A stretch of DNA of 52,657 nucleotides from Alteripontixanthobacter muriae (GCF_013336795.1 NZ_JAAFZT010000017.1:67502-120158), one strand, 5' to 3'. Shown: positions 17,445 through 26,115, counted from the stretch's first letter. Notes: generated by a model from the sequence alone, not told the origin. Program-made: numbers and translations.

Positions 17445-17727
17445 GCAATCATCCTGTGGCGAAGCCGGTTGCGGCTAGATGCCAGGCATTTATTCCATGC
17501 CCGCAAGGATATCGCAATGAAACTAGGGACCTGTTGGAAACCAGGGGCCTGATGCTGCGCCCATCAGGGAAAGCTCTCGTCGGTCCTGATGCCGGGTGCG
17601 ACTTTTGCGCCTGTCGTGCCAAATGGCTATGAGCTTTGGCCAGCGGGAGTCATCCTGAAGGTATGCTTTCGATGGCTAAACGGACTGGCCCTGCTAACAT
17701 GCAGTCAATGCGCAGGAGTTTTTAGAA

Positions 17728-18744
17728 TTGCCGTTGGAGAAGCGCGAAAGTCTGACGCTGCGCCGTAGGTCGTCGCTGCGAGCTTCGACGCAGCTTGCCA
17801 TCCGTTTCGGATTTTTGCTGGCCCTCGTTACCCTCATGGTCGGCTTCCACTGGTGGGAACGGGAGAGTCTGCGAGACCAGATCGACGGTCACGTCAGCTT
17901 CGTCGACGTCATCTACTTCACCATGATCAGCGCCACCACCACCGGATATGGCGACATCGTGCCGATAACGGATGGCGCTAGGCTCTTCGACGCCTTGTTC
18001 GTGACTCCTGCGCGTATCTTTTTCATCCTGATCCTGGCCGGAACGGCCTACACCTTTGTCCTAAAACGTATCTGGAGCAGATGGGTCATGCGGATTATCC
18101 AAAGCAGACTGCACGATCACATCGTGCTTGCCGGTTTCGGAGTAAGCAACAAGAAGGCGTTGGAGGAACTGATCGCGCAAGGATGCGATCCTCAGCGCAT
18201 TGTCGTGATCGATCAGGACCATGACGCGATCGAGCGCGCGAGCGATTACGGGGCTGCGGTTTTGCGCGGCGATGCGACGGACGACGAAACCTTGCGGTCG
18301 GTTCATGTCGAGCGCGCATCTGCCGTGCTGATCTCGGCTGGCCGTGATGACACCTCGATACTCGTCGTGCTCACTGCTCGCAAACTGGCGCCCCATGCCA
18401 AGATCAGTGTCACGATCCGCCACGGGGGCAATGAAGACACCGCACAGCAAGCCGGAGCGGACACGATCATTAATCCGGTGAATTTTGCGGGGCTGCTCCT
18501 GGCCAGTTCGCTTCAGGGGCCGCACCGTGCCGAGTACCTGATCGATCTCGCCACAACCGAAGGCCGCGTGATGCTGCGTGAACGCGTCGTCGAACCGCAT
18601 GAGGTGGGAGTTCCCATCTCCGAAATCTCGACAGGTCAGGCGGTACGCCTCATCCGCGAAGGTAAACCCCACGGACCGAGGGATCCGACGTTTGCCGTCC
18701 TGCAGCCAGGTGATCGGGTCCTTGAAATCGTGGACAGCATCTAG
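17728..18744 (+). CDS. Potassium channel family protein (2TM pore plus TrkA-N/RCK domain)
   Basis: 338 residues starting at TTG 17728, with CAGGAG nine bases upstream and no ATG before the first membrane helix. Layout: helix about 25-47, pore helix, selectivity filter TTTGYGD (about 72-78), second helix RIFFILILAGTAYTFV, then a Rossmann RCK domain from about 128 (HIVLAGFGVSNKKALEEL ... VVIDQD). A C-terminal TrkA-C-like part (VGVPISEISTG) follows. The TVGYG-like filter with GYGD indicates K+ selectivity, and the nucleotide-binding domain gates the pore. With the cation/proton antiporter at 19.5 kb it suggests local K+ or pH homeostasis genes. Confidence 0.9.
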   Translation: MPLEKRESLTLRRRSSLRASTQLAIRFGFLLALVTLMVGFHWWERESLRDQIDGHVSFVDVIYFTMISATTTGYGDIVPITDGARLFDALFVTPARIFFILILAGTAYTFVLKRIWSRWVMRIIQSRLHDHIVLAGFGVSNKKALEELIAQGCDPQRIVVIDQDHDAIERASDYGAAVLRGDATDDETLRSVHVERASAVLISAGRDDTSILVVLTARKLAPHAKISVTIRHGGNEDTAQQAGADTIINPVNFAGLLLASSLQGPHRAEYLIDLATTEGRVMLRERVVEPHEVGVPISEISTGQAVRLIREGKPHGPRDPTFAVLQPGDRVLEIVDSI

Positions 18745-18809
18745 GACGATTGCGGCACCTGCAGGGCTCAAAAATGCCGGTAATCTGAAGAGCTGCCTGC
18801 GCAGGTCCG

Positions 18810-19400
18810 CTAAGGAGAAGGTGCCCTGCCAGCAGAGGGTTGCTGCCTGTCTGCGTAATGATCGAGGATCTCCAGCGCCTGCTCTGTCAGCGCGGGAGCT
18901 TCCTCCAGCTGGCTGAGCGGAAAGAGCACAGTCCATTCGGCACTACCGTGCGAGACCTTCATGCCGCAGCCTGTCTGCGCCGACGAGGCGGGTCGACAGA
19001 CGATGGTTCCTTCCGGTCCAGACTGATATTGGAGGTTGGGGTATTCGCCGTCATTTATCGAAAACATGCGAGGCGCACCGGCAGCATCGGTAAGACCGTT
19101 CGATTTGCCGTCGAAAACCAGCACGATGGAGGAATCCGGGTGTTTCAGGCGCACGAAGGATTGCTCGCCACCTTTTCGAATGGCAGGCACCTGCGATGCC
19201 GGAACAAAATAGGACTGTCCTGCCAGCTCGAACTGCTCGAACTTTTCGGTGAACACTGCTTCAGCTTGTGCTGGCTCAGCAGGTTCTGTTTCGCTCCGCC
19301 CGCTGCTTTCTTGCAATAGGCCCGAATTGCGTCTGTCAGGACCGCCAGCATCGCAGCCGATCAGTGCGGTAGCGAACAGGATTACGCTCGTTGTTCTCAT
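18810..19400 (-). CDS. Hypothetical lipoprotein
   Basis: 196 residues from ATG 19400, preceded by AGGAAG. The N-terminus MRTTSVILFATALIGC is a short lipoprotein signal with the lipobox ALIGC. A Glu/Ala/Pro-rich linker (about 35-50) leads to a compact domain with FELAGQSYFVPASQVPAI and two Cys (VCRP ... TGCGMKV) that could pair in the periplasm. I recognise no family. It is convergent with the potassium channel (66 bases between stops) and divergent from the antiporter. Confidence 0.7.
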   Translation of the reverse strand: MRTTSVILFATALIGCDAGGPDRRNSGLLQESSGRSETEPAEPAQAEAVFTEKFEQFELAGQSYFVPASQVPAIRKGGEQSFVRLKHPDSSIVLVFDGKSNGLTDAAGAPRMFSINDGEYPNLQYQSGPEGTIVCRPASSAQTGCGMKVSHGSAEWTVLFPLSQLEEAPALTEQALEILDHYADRQQPSAGRAPSP

Positions 19401-19549
19401 GCCGGCTTCCTCGATCTGCGTATGACATCGTGACCTGCCTGCCATCGGATTGGAAGAAGCAGCCTTGTACCAGTGCCGGACTTGAATGAGCAGTGTTCTG
19501 CAGGATGTCCAGTGTTGCAATGCAGCGGCCTTCACGGTCTTAGGAGTTC

Positions 19550-20788
19550 ATGCCGTCAATCAACCCTGAAATCGCGCTTCTGATCGTCGGCGTCCTGCTA
19601 CTCGCAACGGTCTTTGCCGGTACGCTGTCGAGCAGGTTCGGACTGCCTGCGCTGATCGGCTTCCTTGCCCTGGGCATGCTGGCAGGCGTGGATGGACCCG
19701 GCGGCATAGGGTTCGACGATTACCCGCTGACACAAGGCATCGGTATCGCCTGCCTCGTATTCATTCTCTTTTCCGGCGGGATGGATACCGACTGGCGTGA
19801 CGTTCGCCGGGTTGCGGCACCAGCACTGCTCCTTGCTACCGTGGGGGTTTTGTTCAGCGCGAGTATCGTCGCGGCAGCCGCACATCTGCTTCTCGATTTC
19901 AGCCCGACGCAAGGCTTCCTGCTCGGAGCGGTCGTCGCATCCACGGATGCAGCGGCCGTGTTCGCCATTCTTCGATCCACCGGCCTGGATCTTCATGGCG
20001 ATGTTCCTGCGCTGATCGAGGTCGAATCTGGATCAAATGATCCGATGGCGATTTTCCTAGTCGGCGCGGCCCTGCTTTTCATCGCAGACCCGCAGACTTC
20101 CCCGCTTGCGCTTGCACCCGATTTCGTAATTCAAATGTCTCTCGGAGCAATCATCGGTCTGCTGATCGGCTATCTGCTTCCTGAAATATTGAAGCGTTCT
20201 CAATTCCGGCATGGTGGATTGGCGTTCGTTATCTCCATTGCAGGAGCACTGATCGCCTATGGCCTTGCCGAGGTGGCGGGCGGCAACGGCTTCCTTGCCG
20301 CCTATATCGCAGGTCTGGTCGCAGGAAATCGCACCTATACCGCCAAGCTGATCATCTCCACCTTTCAGGACGGCATGGCCTGGCTTGCACAGGTCGTCAT
20401 GTTCCTGACGCTGGGACTGCTGGTCGCACCATCAAACCTGGTTGACGTCGTCCTGCCCGGCCTTGCCATCACCTTCATCCTGATGCTGGTTGCTCGGCCA
20501 CTGAGCGTGTTCATCTGCCTCGCCCCGTTCACGCGGTTCGGCTGGCGGGCGAAATTGTTCGTGTCGTGGGCGGGCCTGCGGGGGGCAGTGCCGATCGCTC
20601 TTGCCACCTTCCCGATTGTCGCCGGCGTCGAGGGCGCTTTCGCGATCTTCAACATGGTGTTCTTCGTCGTACTTGTCTCGAGCATCATCCAGGGTCCGTC
20701 GATGAACTGGATGGCGGAGCGGCTGAAGATCGGTTCTCGGGAGGAACGAAGCGGATTGCAACCTGATAAGCCGGGTTCCCTGCCTTAG
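19550..20788 (+). CDS. Cation/proton antiporter (CPA1, potassium/proton type)
   Basis: 412 residues, 12-13 membrane segments. CPA1 features: FGLPALIGFLALGMLAGVDGPGGI at the start, GAVVASTDAAAVFAILRSTG (the unwound helix 4/5 region with the Asp) and ALIEVESGSNDPMAIFLVGA (the ion-binding ND motif). The sequence is closest in pattern to the NhaP2/CvrA K+/H+ antiporters. It stops after the transport domain: the C-terminal RCK and CorC-like domains of E. coli CvrA (about 580 residues) are absent. Start ATG with GGAG six bases upstream. Confidence 0.88.
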   Translation: MPSINPEIALLIVGVLLLATVFAGTLSSRFGLPALIGFLALGMLAGVDGPGGIGFDDYPLTQGIGIACLVFILFSGGMDTDWRDVRRVAAPALLLATVGVLFSASIVAAAAHLLLDFSPTQGFLLGAVVASTDAAAVFAILRSTGLDLHGDVPALIEVESGSNDPMAIFLVGAALLFIADPQTSPLALAPDFVIQMSLGAIIGLLIGYLLPEILKRSQFRHGGLAFVISIAGALIAYGLAEVAGGNGFLAAYIAGLVAGNRTYTAKLIISTFQDGMAWLAQVVMFLTLGLLVAPSNLVDVVLPGLAITFILMLVARPLSVFICLAPFTRFGWRAKLFVSWAGLRGAVPIALATFPIVAGVEGAFAIFNMVFFVVLVSSIIQGPSMNWMAERLKIGSREERSGLQPDKPGSLP

Positions 20789-21297
20789 ATACGGTTTACT
20801 TCCTCGGTCAGGCTTTTTCCGCTGCGCACTCAAGGCATCTCGTGACGGTCAGGTAGTTCCTAAATCGAGCATCGGCAATCGCATCGCCGCGCGGCTGAAA
20901 TCGCACTGCGTCCGGCCTTGCGTCGACGCTCCTGTGCCAGTGCCATCGCCTGAAGCTGCATTGCGTAAGCGCGATGATTATGCCGGCGAGAATATCCCGC
21001 CGGGGTTATGGAGAGCCATTCACGTTTCAGCGCGGCAATATTGAACGTGTGAACTTTAACACGCCTCACACGACCGGCACGGCCCAAACAATGCGAGCTC
21101 AGCAGCGAACAAGATGTGCGGCTGCGAAAAGAACCGGTCTGATAGGTTGTCCCGGGATAGGCGCCGGGCCGAACCAGCCGGCAAGGCCGAGTTCGATCTA
21201 CGGCAGCCTCTATGCTGCCGGCGCAATTGTTCAAATGCGAAACAAGTTCCTGGTATCCGCGAAAGTGCTGCATCGGTAGTTCACGGTGTCAGATGCT
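20789..21297 (+). other. Gap without a convincing gene
   Basis: About 510 bases between the antiporter stop and the fixJ terminator. Open frames of 101-137 codons exist on both strands but give Arg/Cys/Ser-rich translations with no domain, no good ribosome site and no family. No tRNA or recognisable RNA was seen. It may be a decayed gene or non-coding sequence. Confidence 0.5.
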
Positions 21298-21324
21298 AAA
21301 AGCCGTCCGGCAATGCCCGACGGC
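21298..21324 (-). terminator. Rho-independent terminator after fixJ
   Basis: On the minus strand a ten-base-pair stem (GCCGTCGGGC / GCCGGACGGC, one mismatch) with a short ATT loop is followed by TTTT, 15 bases after the fixJ stop. It closes the fixL-fixJ transcript. Confidence 0.8.
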
Positions 21325-21339
21325 AGCGTGAAATGAACG

Positions 21340-21963
21340 CTAAGCCAATTTCGCGATCGTCACCATTCGGACGAGGTCCGACAGCGTCTTCGCCTGCATC
21401 TTCATCATCGCATTGGCGCGATACACCTCGACGGTGCGCGGGCTGATGTCGAGATCGAAGGCGATCACCTTGTTGGCCTTGCCCGCGACCAGTCCCTCCA
21501 CCACTTCGCTCTCCCTCGTCGATAGCGAGGCGAGGCGCTCGCGCACTTCGCTTTGCTCGCTGGCCAGCACGTCATCTTCGTTCTTCCGCTGCAATGCCTT
21601 GCGGATAGCCGACAGGATCGCCTCGTCATCGAATGGCTTCTCGATGAAGTCCGCAGCGCCCGCTTTCATCGCCTGGATGGCCAGCGGCACATCGGCGTGG
21701 CCGGTGATCACGACGACCGGAACCGTGGCGTCGCGCTCCTTCACCTTTTCGGCCAATTCTATGCCGCTCAGGCCGGGCATGCGGACATCGGTTACCACGC
21801 AGGCACCCGGCAGCGGCGGCGACGCCTTGAGGAAGGCATCGGCCGAAGGGAAGGATCGCACGCGGATACCGGCGACATCGAGGAGAAATTCGAGCGAGTC
21901 GCGTGCGCTTTCGTCATCATCGATGACATAGACCTGCGCATCGCTCGCACCGCTATTCGCCAT
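21340..21963 (-). CDS. fixJ: FixJ-type response regulator
   Basis: 207 residues from ATG 21963 ([23 protein letters not shown] begins there); upstream codons lie in fixL. Receiver domain about 8-125 with the acidic pair IDDDE, phospho-acceptor Asp in TDVRMPG, Thr in VITGHAD and Lys in EKPFDD. This is followed by a LuxR/FixJ helix-turn-helix ([24 protein letters not shown] ... [10 protein letters not shown] motif, about 140-200; read as separate stretches). Phosphorylated FixJ activates transcription in the low-oxygen cascade. It overlaps fixL by 11 bases. No fixK or nitrogen fixation gene is in the window; the nearest likely target is the divergent alternative oxidase operon. Confidence 0.9.
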   Translation of the reverse strand: MANSGASDAQVYVIDDDESARDSLEFLLDVAGIRVRSFPSADAFLKASPPLPGACVVTDVRMPGLSGIELAEKVKERDATVPVVVITGHADVPLAIQAMKAGAADFIEKPFDDEAILSAIRKALQRKNEDDVLASEQSEVRERLASLSTRESEVVEGLVAGKANKVIAFDLDISPRTVEVYRANAMMKMQAKTLSDLVRMVTIAKLA

Positions 21964-23500
21964 GATCCAGTTCCTCCTTTTCCACCCGTTGCAGCGTGAA
22001 GCCGAATTCGGCACCGCCGCCAGTCGCCGGCCCTGCACGGATACGGCCGCCATGTGCCTCGACGATCGTTCGCGATATCGACAGGCCCACGCCCATACCC
22101 GTGCGCTTGGTCGTTATGAAGGGCTGAAACAGGCGGTCGGCCACTTCCGGATCGATACCCGGCCCGGTGTCGGTCACAAGAACCTGCGCCATGTCGGTTC
22201 CGGACGGCGCGATCGAGATCGTAAGTTGGCGTTGGCGGGATTCCTGCTCCGCCATCGCATCCACGGCATTGCGCACCAGATTAAGCACGACCTGCTGGAT
22301 CTGCACCTTGTCGGCCAGCACCAGATCGATCGCCGGATCGAAGTCGTAAAGAACACGGATGCCGTGTTCCTTGGCGCCCACCAGAGCCAGCGCGCTCGCT
22401 TCCTCGACCAGCTTGGGCAGGCTTTCGATGCTGCGCTCGGTTTCGCCGCGAGCCACAAAATCGCGAAGGCGGCGAATGATGTCGCCCGCGCGCAATGCCT
22501 CGTCTGCCGCGCGTTCCACGGCATCGGCAACCCGTTCATGGGGTACTTCGTCTCGCGCCAGCAGCATGCGGCTGCCCTTGAGGTAGTTGGCGATGGCGGA
22601 GAGCGGCTGGTTGATCTCATGCGCGAGCGCCGAAGCCATTTCACCGAGGGCCGTCAGGCGCGAGATATGTACGAGTTCGCTCTGCAATTCCTGAAGCCGG
22701 GTCTCCGCCTGCTGCCGTTCGGTGAGGTCTCGGATGAACCCGGTGAAGAAGCGTTGCCCCTCGGCCTGCATCTCTCCCACCGCCAGTTCGATGGGGAAAG
22801 TGGCCCCGTCCTTGCGCTCACCGACGACCACCCGTCCCTTGCCGATGATCCGCTTCTCGCCGGTGCGGTAATAACGCTGAAGGTAGCCGTCATGCGCGTC
22901 CCGATAGGGGTTGGGCATAAGCACGCTGACATTTCGGCCCGCCACTTCCGCCGCCTGCCACCCGAACATGCGCTCGGCCGCCAGGCTGAAATCGCGGATC
23001 AGGCCGGCTTCGTCGATCACGACCATCGCATCGGGCACGGTGTCGAGGATCGATTGCAGATGGGCTTCGCGCCGCGTGAGTGCGGTGGCCGCCCGTTCCG
23101 TTTCCACCCGTGCGCGCTGGAACCATTCTCCGCCCAGAGCCACCGCGAAGCCGATAGCCACGAAGGTCGCTGCTGCGATCGCACTCCCGCTTTCGATGGG
23201 ACCGCTCAGGTGGTCGCACCAGAGACCTGCAGCAGCGCCTGCAAGAGCCGCGATGCACCCCGCCCGCAGGCCCGAGAGCGCGCTGGCGACCACCACGCCG
23301 GGAACGAAGAAGATGAAGGTGGCGCGCTGGCCCAGTTCTTCCGCAAACAGCAGGCGCACCGCCGCGCCCGCCCCGATCGCCAGCAGCGCGAGCAGCGATG
23401 CGGTTGCAACCGAAAGCCGCGGAAGGAATCGGCTGCTGAAGCTGGTGCCTTCTGCCTCCGGTAAAGCCCTTAGGGTGCTGGCGGTAGGGGGATCATCCAA
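21953..23500 (-). CDS. fixL: FixL-type haem-PAS oxygen sensor histidine kinase
   Basis: 515 residues from TTG 23500; an in-frame stop lies just upstream and no other good start exists, so TTG is the likely codon. Layout: four hydrophobic segments (about 28-125), coiled linker, PAS domain (about 145-262), HisKA with [10 protein letters not shown] (His294), then the ATPase with [10 protein letters not shown] and DTGPGIDP. The PAS domain keeps FixL haem-pocket residues: proximal His203 in YRDAHDGY, Arg209, and Arg223 in KGRVV at the position of B. japonicum Arg220, followed by [15 protein letters not shown]. FixL loses kinase activity on binding O2. It is divergent from the alternative oxidase, 83 bases between start codons. 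Confidence 0.9.
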   Translation of the reverse strand: MDDPPTASTLRALPEAEGTSFSSRFLPRLSVATASLLALLAIGAGAAVRLLFAEELGQRATFIFFVPGVVVASALSGLRAGCIAALAGAAAGLWCDHLSGPIESGSAIAAATFVAIGFAVALGGEWFQRARVETERAATALTRREAHLQSILDTVPDAMVVIDEAGLIRDFSLAAERMFGWQAAEVAGRNVSVLMPNPYRDAHDGYLQRYYRTGEKRIIGKGRVVVGERKDGATFPIELAVGEMQAEGQRFFTGFIRDLTERQQAETRLQELQSELVHISRLTALGEMASALAHEINQPLSAIANYLKGSRMLLARDEVPHERVADAVERAADEALRAGDIIRRLRDFVARGETERSIESLPKLVEEASALALVGAKEHGIRVLYDFDPAIDLVLADKVQIQQVVLNLVRNAVDAMAEQESRQRQLTISIAPSGTDMAQVLVTDTGPGIDPEVADRLFQPFITTKRTGMGVGLSISRTIVEAHGGRIRAGPATGGGAEFGFTLQRVEKEELDHGE

Positions 23501-23583
23501 ATTTCGCGTTCCCGTTCATGGCCATAGAAGCAGGTCATCGGCGGCGACCACAGGATCTCTGCCGCCAAAGCGGAGAAGTTTCA

Positions 23584-24273
23584 ATGACTGCACCCTTCAT
23601 CGATTTGAGCGTTCACCACAACCCCCGCGGGCTGTCGGACCGGATCGCCTTCGGCTTCACCAAGGCGCTGCGCTGGACCGCCGATACTTTCTTTGCCGAA
23701 CGATACGGCCACCGTGCCGTCGTGCTCGAAACCGTCGCGGCAGTGCCGGGGATGGTAGGAGCAACGATCAATCATCTCGCCTGCCTTCGCCGCATGTGCG
23801 ACGACCGGGGCTGGATCAAAACGCTCATGGACGAAGCCGAAAACGAGCGCATGCACCTGATGACCTTCATCGAAGTGTCGAAGCCGACCTGGTTCGAACG
23901 GGCAGTGATCATCGGCGTGCAATGGGTATTCTACCTGTTCTTCTTCGCGCTCTATCTGGTTAGCTCCAAGACCGCGCACCGGGTGGTCGGCTATTTCGAG
24001 GAAGAAGCGGTCATCAGCTACACCCATTACCTCGCCGAAATCGACGAAGGCCGCAGCGAGAACGTGCCGGCGCCCGAAATTGCCAAAAAGTACTGGAACC
24101 TGCCTGACGACGCCACTCTGCGCGATGTGGTGCTGGTGGTGCGCGCTGACGAGGCTCATCACCGGGACGTCAACCACGGCTTCGCCAACGAACTTGCGGG
24201 CCTTCCCGTCGGCCAGATTGCCGACTGCCCGCCCCATGTGACCCTCGAACCAAACTGGAAGAACGCTGCCTGA
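23584..24273 (+). CDS. aox: Alternative oxidase (ubiquinol oxidase, di-iron)
   Basis: 229 residues from ATG 23584, preceded by GGAGAAG; an upstream ATG would overlap the promoter region. All AOX di-iron ligands are visible: Glu49 in LETVAAVPGM, Glu88/His91 in ENERMHL, the FEEEA triplet (139-141) and Glu190/His193 in RADEAHHRD. The two helices between (about 103-125) form the membrane-associated surface. AOX oxidises ubiquinol and reduces O2 to water without pumping protons and resists cyanide and NO. First gene of a five-gene operon, divergent from fixLJ, which makes oxygen-dependent control plausible. AOX in bacteria is patchy. Confidence 0.95.
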   Translation: MTAPFIDLSVHHNPRGLSDRIAFGFTKALRWTADTFFAERYGHRAVVLETVAAVPGMVGATINHLACLRRMCDDRGWIKTLMDEAENERMHLMTFIEVSKPTWFERAVIIGVQWVFYLFFFALYLVSSKTAHRVVGYFEEEAVISYTHYLAEIDEGRSENVPAPEIAKKYWNLPDDATLRDVVLVVRADEAHHRDVNHGFANELAGLPVGQIADCPPHVTLEPNWKNAA

Positions 24274-24298
24274 TCGCAGCTGCGCAGGAGGACGGACC

Positions 24299-24658
24299 AT
24301 GATCGATCAAGCTGCAATCATGTTGCTAGTCGACGATGCCTCCGTCCTCGCTGCCTTGCAATTCTCGCTTTCCGTCGAAGGGTTCGACGTGGTCGTCCGG
24401 GCTGAGGGTCAAAGGCCGGAATCCGCTGCGGCAGCGCTGGTGATCGACGAACGCTACAGCGGGAACGGCCTCGAAGCATTAGAGGAACTGAGGGCGCTCG
24501 GCTGCACGTCGCCAGCCTTCATCCTTGTGACCAATCCGAACTCGCGCCTTCACGATCGCATCGCAGCCCAAGGCGCTATCCTGATCGAAAAGCCGCTTTT
24601 CGGCGATGAACTCAGCAGCGCCCTGCGCGGTGCAGTGGAATGGCAGAGGGCCGCCTGA
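24299..24658 (+). CDS. Stand-alone receiver domain protein
   Basis: 119 residues with a strong GGAGG upstream. It is a CheY/FixJ-N-like single domain: LLVDDAS at the start (acidic pair reduced to Asp-Asp), candidate phospho-acceptor Asp in LVIDERYSG, Thr in ILVTNPN and Lys in IEKPLFGDEL. No output domain follows. Such proteins relay or titrate phosphate from a kinase or bind a partner directly. Its stop overlaps the start of the next gene by one base (TGATG). In this setting FixL is the obvious candidate kinase, but that is inference. Confidence 0.82.
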   Translation: MIDQAAIMLLVDDASVLAALQFSLSVEGFDVVVRAEGQRPESAAAALVIDERYSGNGLEALEELRALGCTSPAFILVTNPNSRLHDRIAAQGAILIEKPLFGDELSSALRGAVEWQRAA

Positions 24659-24987
24659 TGAGACCCGATCAGATCAGCGAACTCACGCCCTACAAGCGCA
24701 CACCGAGCTTTTCGGAAGCGACGGTCCCTGCCGGCCTGCTTGCGGACCATGCGACCAAGGAAGGCGTCTGGGCGCTCATCCAGGTCGAAGAAGGGGCGTT
24801 GCGATACTTCGTGACAGACCCTCGTCGCGAAGCGACCGAACGCCTGCTGACGCCAGAGGGCGAAGCCGGTGTGGTCGAACCGACGATCCTCCACAGGGTC
24901 GAGCCGGTCGGAGCAGTACGCTTCCACGTCCAATTCCTGCGCCAGCCCGGCGAGACCCGGTCTGCAGAGGGGTGCAAGGCATTATGA
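24658..24987 (+). CDS. DUF1971 (YeaR/TehB-like cupin) protein
   Basis: 109 residues from ATG 24658. The sequence fits DUF1971: YKRTPSFSEATVPAGLLADH, then EGVWALIQVEEGALRYFV, PTILHRVEP and RFHVQFLR. It is a small cupin-like beta barrel related to E. coli YeaR and to tellurite-resistance TehB N-domains. YeaR is induced by nitrate and NO in E. coli; its biochemical role is unknown to me. Here it lies between the receiver and the truncated haemoglobin with 1- and 4-base overlaps, which supports a common respiratory or NO/nitrite role. Confidence 0.82.
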   Translation: MRPDQISELTPYKRTPSFSEATVPAGLLADHATKEGVWALIQVEEGALRYFVTDPRREATERLLTPEGEAGVVEPTILHRVEPVGAVRFHVQFLRQPGETRSAEGCKAL

Positions 24988-25469
24988 CCAACCCTGCCAG
25001 CCAGACAGAAGCGCAGGCCCATACGCGGCAGAAACGGGCCGAAAAACGCGCAGCCGCCGAAAAAGTCGGCGTGGACGAGGCATTCATCGACCACCTTGTC
25101 GAGGCATTCTACACCAGGATCAGGTCGGACGATCTGCTCGGCCCCATTTTCGCACGGCACATTGCCGAATGGCCTCCGCACCTCGCCCGAATGAAATGCT
25201 TCTGGCGTTCCGTGCTGCACAATAGCGGCGAATTTTCCGGCAATCCGATGCTCAAGCATTTGGCCATTCCCGGACTCGCCATCGAACATTTCACCCGCTG
25301 GCTCGACCTCTTCTACGCGACCTTGCGCGAGCAGGAGGGCCAGCATGCCGCAAGCGAACTCGTCGGCACGCGGGCAAGAATGATTGCTGACAGCCTGCTG
25401 ACTGGAATTTCAATGCGCCGCGACGGATTGGCCGGAGGGCGCGCAGGAAAGGATCTACCTCATGTCTGA
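24984..25469 (+). CDS. Group III truncated haemoglobin
   Basis: 161 residues from ATG 24984 (ATGA overlap with the DUF1971 gene). After a charged 28-residue N-terminal region the 2-on-2 globin fold runs with VEAFYTRIRSDDLLGPIF (Tyr at B10), a HIAEWPPHLARMKCFW stretch and the proximal His102 in EHFTRWLDLF. These fit group III (Ctb/P-type) globins, which bind O2 very tightly and are tied to NO or peroxide chemistry. It is the fourth gene of the aox operon. Its last eight bases overlap the next gene. Confidence 0.9.
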   Translation: MTNPASQTEAQAHTRQKRAEKRAAAEKVGVDEAFIDHLVEAFYTRIRSDDLLGPIFARHIAEWPPHLARMKCFWRSVLHNSGEFSGNPMLKHLAIPGLAIEHFTRWLDLFYATLREQEGQHAASELVGTRARMIADSLLTGISMRRDGLAGGRAGKDLPHV

Positions 25470-25938
25470 TGCCATCCGCGACTTGCCCGCACGCCCGCTG
25501 CCACTTGACAGCCAGGAGGCGCTGCCCGGTGTGCTGGTCACCCTTCCGCATATCGAGGCCAACGACAACGAAGCATTTGCTGCCTCGCAACAGCCGGAGG
25601 CGCGCCTGTTCGAACTGCCGTCTTCTATCTGGCTGGCGATGGTGGCCTGCTATGCCATCTTCCTGGTCGCCTTGCTCGGTGCAACAGGCGGCGCCCATGC
25701 AACATTCGCGATCGCCATTGCGGGTGTCTATGTTGCAATGTTCTTCGGGACGGCGCGCGTGATGCTGCGCACTGCACCGCCTCAACCCAGCACCCGGCTA
25801 AATCGCCCCGGCGCAGTTCTGGAGACCGCCTTCGGTCCGCTGGCCCGAGCCGAAGTCTATGCTCAGGCGCTTATCGTCCCGGCAGGCGTTGCATTCTTCG
25901 GTGTTGCGGTTGCCATTGTCAGGTCTTCCGTGACCTGA
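25462..25938 (+). CDS. Hypothetical three-helix membrane protein
   Basis: 158 residues. A soluble N-terminal ~50 residues (LPLDSQEALPGVLVTLPHIE) precedes two close hydrophobic helices (IWLAMVACYAIFLVALLGA and FAIAIAGVYVAMFFGTA) and a third near the C-terminus (ALIVPAGVAFFGVAVAIV). I recognise no family. It is the last gene of the aox operon, overlapping the globin by eight bases, so it probably belongs to the same response. Confidence 0.7.
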   Translation: MSDAIRDLPARPLPLDSQEALPGVLVTLPHIEANDNEAFAASQQPEARLFELPSSIWLAMVACYAIFLVALLGATGGAHATFAIAIAGVYVAMFFGTARVMLRTAPPQPSTRLNRPGAVLETAFGPLARAEVYAQALIVPAGVAFFGVAVAIVRSSVT

Positions 25939-26115
25939 GCGGACACCTTGTACGAGCAAACGATCTGCCTCGTCATCCGGATTGAACCAATAGAAGCCCG
26001 ATCCAGTACATCGCGTTACGGAGCGAGCCGTTCTTCGCTTCTTTTGCAGTAATCCCGAAATTTGCAGATCCGGCACGGCCTTCTCGCCATGCAGGAAGAC
26101 TCGCATGAGAGTGGC
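25939..26115. other. Spacer after the aox operon, possibly a decayed coding remnant
   Basis: No gene with a start and ribosome site was found. On the minus strand two overlapping frames stay open across most of it; one ends at 25973 with a hydrophobic, protein-like run (NAMYWIGLLLVQSG). It sits just 3' of tRNA-Gly. See findings. Confidence 0.35.

Noticed and set aside
17548-17570. Hairpin CCTGATG/CATCAGG between the AbgT gene and the potassium channel
   Set aside because: It lies upstream of both divergent genes and has no T tract; not a terminator and no known RNA motif.
20860-21273. 137-codon minus-strand frame in the gap after the antiporter
   Set aside because: Arg/Ser/Cys-rich translation, no family, no ribosome site, and a competing frame on the other strand.
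23501-23583. FNR/FixK box (TTGAT-N4-ATCAA) or PpsR site in the fixL-aox and crt promoter regions
   Set aside because: No acceptable match was found by eye in these stretches.
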